A program made the translations under genes and the position numbers. Source: Chamaesiphon sp. (GTDB lineage Bacteria; Cyanobacteriota; Cyanobacteriia; Cyanobacteriales; Chamaesiphonaceae). Taken from it: 6,381 nucleotides of DNA. The notes beneath the pieces are model-generated. The model had not been told where the DNA came from, did no database searches, and was given only the letters and a program-made list of their open reading frames with translations. The DNA lies in NCBI GenBank assembly GCA_026786125.1, contig JAJAYU010000166.1, forward strand, positions 1 through 6,381, in the 5' to 3' direction. This document shows, one piece after another, positions 6,035 to 6,381 of this stretch (position 1 is its first letter; each line of letters opens with the position of its first letter).

Positions 6035-6054
6035 TTACTCATGATCGTGAGCAA
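6035..6054. promoter_or_regulatory. Imperfect 20-bp palindrome, possible operator
   Basis: TTACTCATGATCGTGAGCAA matches its own reverse complement except at two mismatched pairs (6037/6052 and 6042/6047). The lack of a loop favours a dimeric-regulator site over an RNA hairpin. It lies between the tandem TATAAT hexamers and the psiE-like start. No known regulator can be named. Confidence 0.3.
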
Positions 6055-6082
6055 GTCGATGATACAGGAAATCGAGAGCATA

Positions 6083-6097
6083 ATTATATAAATTATA
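6083..6097 (-). promoter_or_regulatory. Tandem TATAAT hexamers, possible -10 of the psiE-like gene
   Basis: On the minus strand two perfect TATAAT hexamers occur at 6092-6097 and 6083-6088, about 105-120 nt before the psiE-like ATG. A TTGGAA lies upstream, but the spacing to either hexamer (12 or 21 nt) is poor. The region is very AT-rich, so one or both may be chance. If used, the leader would carry the palindrome at 6035-6054 and the hairpin at 5991-6022. Confidence 0.3.
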
Positions 6098-6193
6098 ATA
6101 CTCTGAATCTTCCAAAATTAAATCGTCCTTATTTCAATCATTTGAGTTTATCGATGGCAATTTATAGCTGTACAAACTTTTCCAAAATAATTA

Positions 6194-6228
6194 CACTCGT
6201 GACTAAGACTTGATTACCAGTCGCAGTG
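6194..6228 (-). terminator. Possible hairpin terminator after the MnhB-like gene
   Basis: 6194-6204 and 6219-6228 can form ten pairs with one bulged base and one wobble around a 14-nt loop. Reading on the minus strand it lies about 45 nt after the MnhB-like stop and is followed by an AT-rich stretch with a weak T-run (TAATTATTTT). A competing smaller hairpin covers 6228-6246. The non-coding stretch from 5979 to 6273 otherwise shows no gene that I can support. Confidence 0.3.
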
Positions 6229-6273
6229 AGACAGACTTGTCTGCTCAGATCTTCGGCGGCGAGTAGACTGTTC

Positions 6274-6381
6274 CTATAACAAGCCCCGATACCGGATAAA
6301 CAGCAACATCACTGTCCACGAACCCAAGGCAACTTTAATGGCGACGAGTACATTCAGGATGGGGATAAATCCACCACTAAC
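6274..6381 (-). CDS. C-terminal end of an MnhB/MrpB-like Na+/H+ antiporter subunit (partial)
   Basis: Reading the minus strand from the window edge gives 35 open codons ending in TAG (plus-strand 6274-6276). The peptide begins VSGGFIPILNVLVAIKVALG and continues SWTVMLLFIRYRGLL: a G-G-x-I-P-I-x-N segment followed by a hydrophobic helix with an internal lysine. This resembles the C-terminal end of MnhB-domain proteins, the small membrane subunit of Mrp-type multisubunit Na+/H+ antiporters, whose last helix carries a similar IPxxNxxVGLKVxxG pattern. Only the tail is visible, so the family call is moderate and based on pattern memory. If right, the rest of an mrp gene set probably lies beyond the right edge, transcribed towards the psiE-like gene. 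Confidence 0.5.
   Translation of the reverse strand, partial: VSGGFIPILNVLVAIKVALGSWTVMLLFIRYRGLL

Noticed and set aside
6042..6092. Short plus-strand frame starting ATG ATC GTG in the right intergenic region
   Set aside because: Only about 16 codons, no ribosome site and no recognisable sequence.
5979..6190. Pho box upstream of the psiE-like gene
   Set aside because: I looked for repeated TTAACC-type octamers and found only AT-rich TTAATTAA-like stretches without the required periodic repeats.
1..6381. CRISPR array, tRNA, rRNA, transposase or phage genes
   Set aside because: No repeat-spacer periodicity, no tRNA-like cloverleaf and no mobile-element protein was seen on either strand.

Overview
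This window is cyanobacterial chromosomal DNA, moderately AT-rich. The identification rests on genes found only in cyanobacteria (the NDH-1MS CO2-uptake subunits), on two perfect copies of the HIP1 octamer GCGATCGC inside ndhD3 (579-586 and 1311-1318), and on a heptanucleotide tandem repeat of the kind common in cyanobacterial intergenic DNA. I cannot name the genus from sequence alone.

Left and centre, + strand (3-4425): a run of the inducible high-affinity CO2-uptake operon. It holds the 3' end of ndhF3, complete ndhD3, complete cupA (chpY), a DedA-family membrane protein gene, and cupS (fasciclin-like). In well-studied cyanobacteria the order is ndhF3-ndhD3-cupA-cupS. Here a dedA gene sits between cupA and cupS, with only 1 nt between the dedA stop and the cupS start. 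NdhF3 and NdhD3 are the proton-pumping antiporter-like subunits of the specialised complex I. CupA is the catalytic CO2-hydrating subunit and CupS its small partner. Together they convert CO2 to bicarbonate using photosynthetic electron flow and proton pumping. Intergenic gaps contain a hairpin (ndhD3/cupA) and a short inverted piece of the heptamer repeat (cupA/dedA).

Centre right, + strand (4562-5485): a LysR-type regulator of the CbbR/CmpR kind, likely a low-CO2 response activator. It is preceded by a candidate TTA-N7-TAA (T-N11-A) operator, a weak extended -10 promoter and five heptamer repeats that run almost to its start codon.

Right, - strand (5511-6381): a PsiE-family four-helix membrane protein convergent with the regulator (25 nt apart). 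Next comes a roughly 295-nt non-coding stretch with several inverted repeats and tandem TATAAT hexamers. At the window edge lies the C-terminal end of a protein resembling the MnhB/MrpB subunit of Mrp-type Na+/H+ antiporters. If that last call is right, a sodium/proton antiporter cluster lies beside the CO2-uptake genes.

The main departure from the textbook arrangement is the DedA protein embedded in the NDH-1MS operon. Everything else fits known families.
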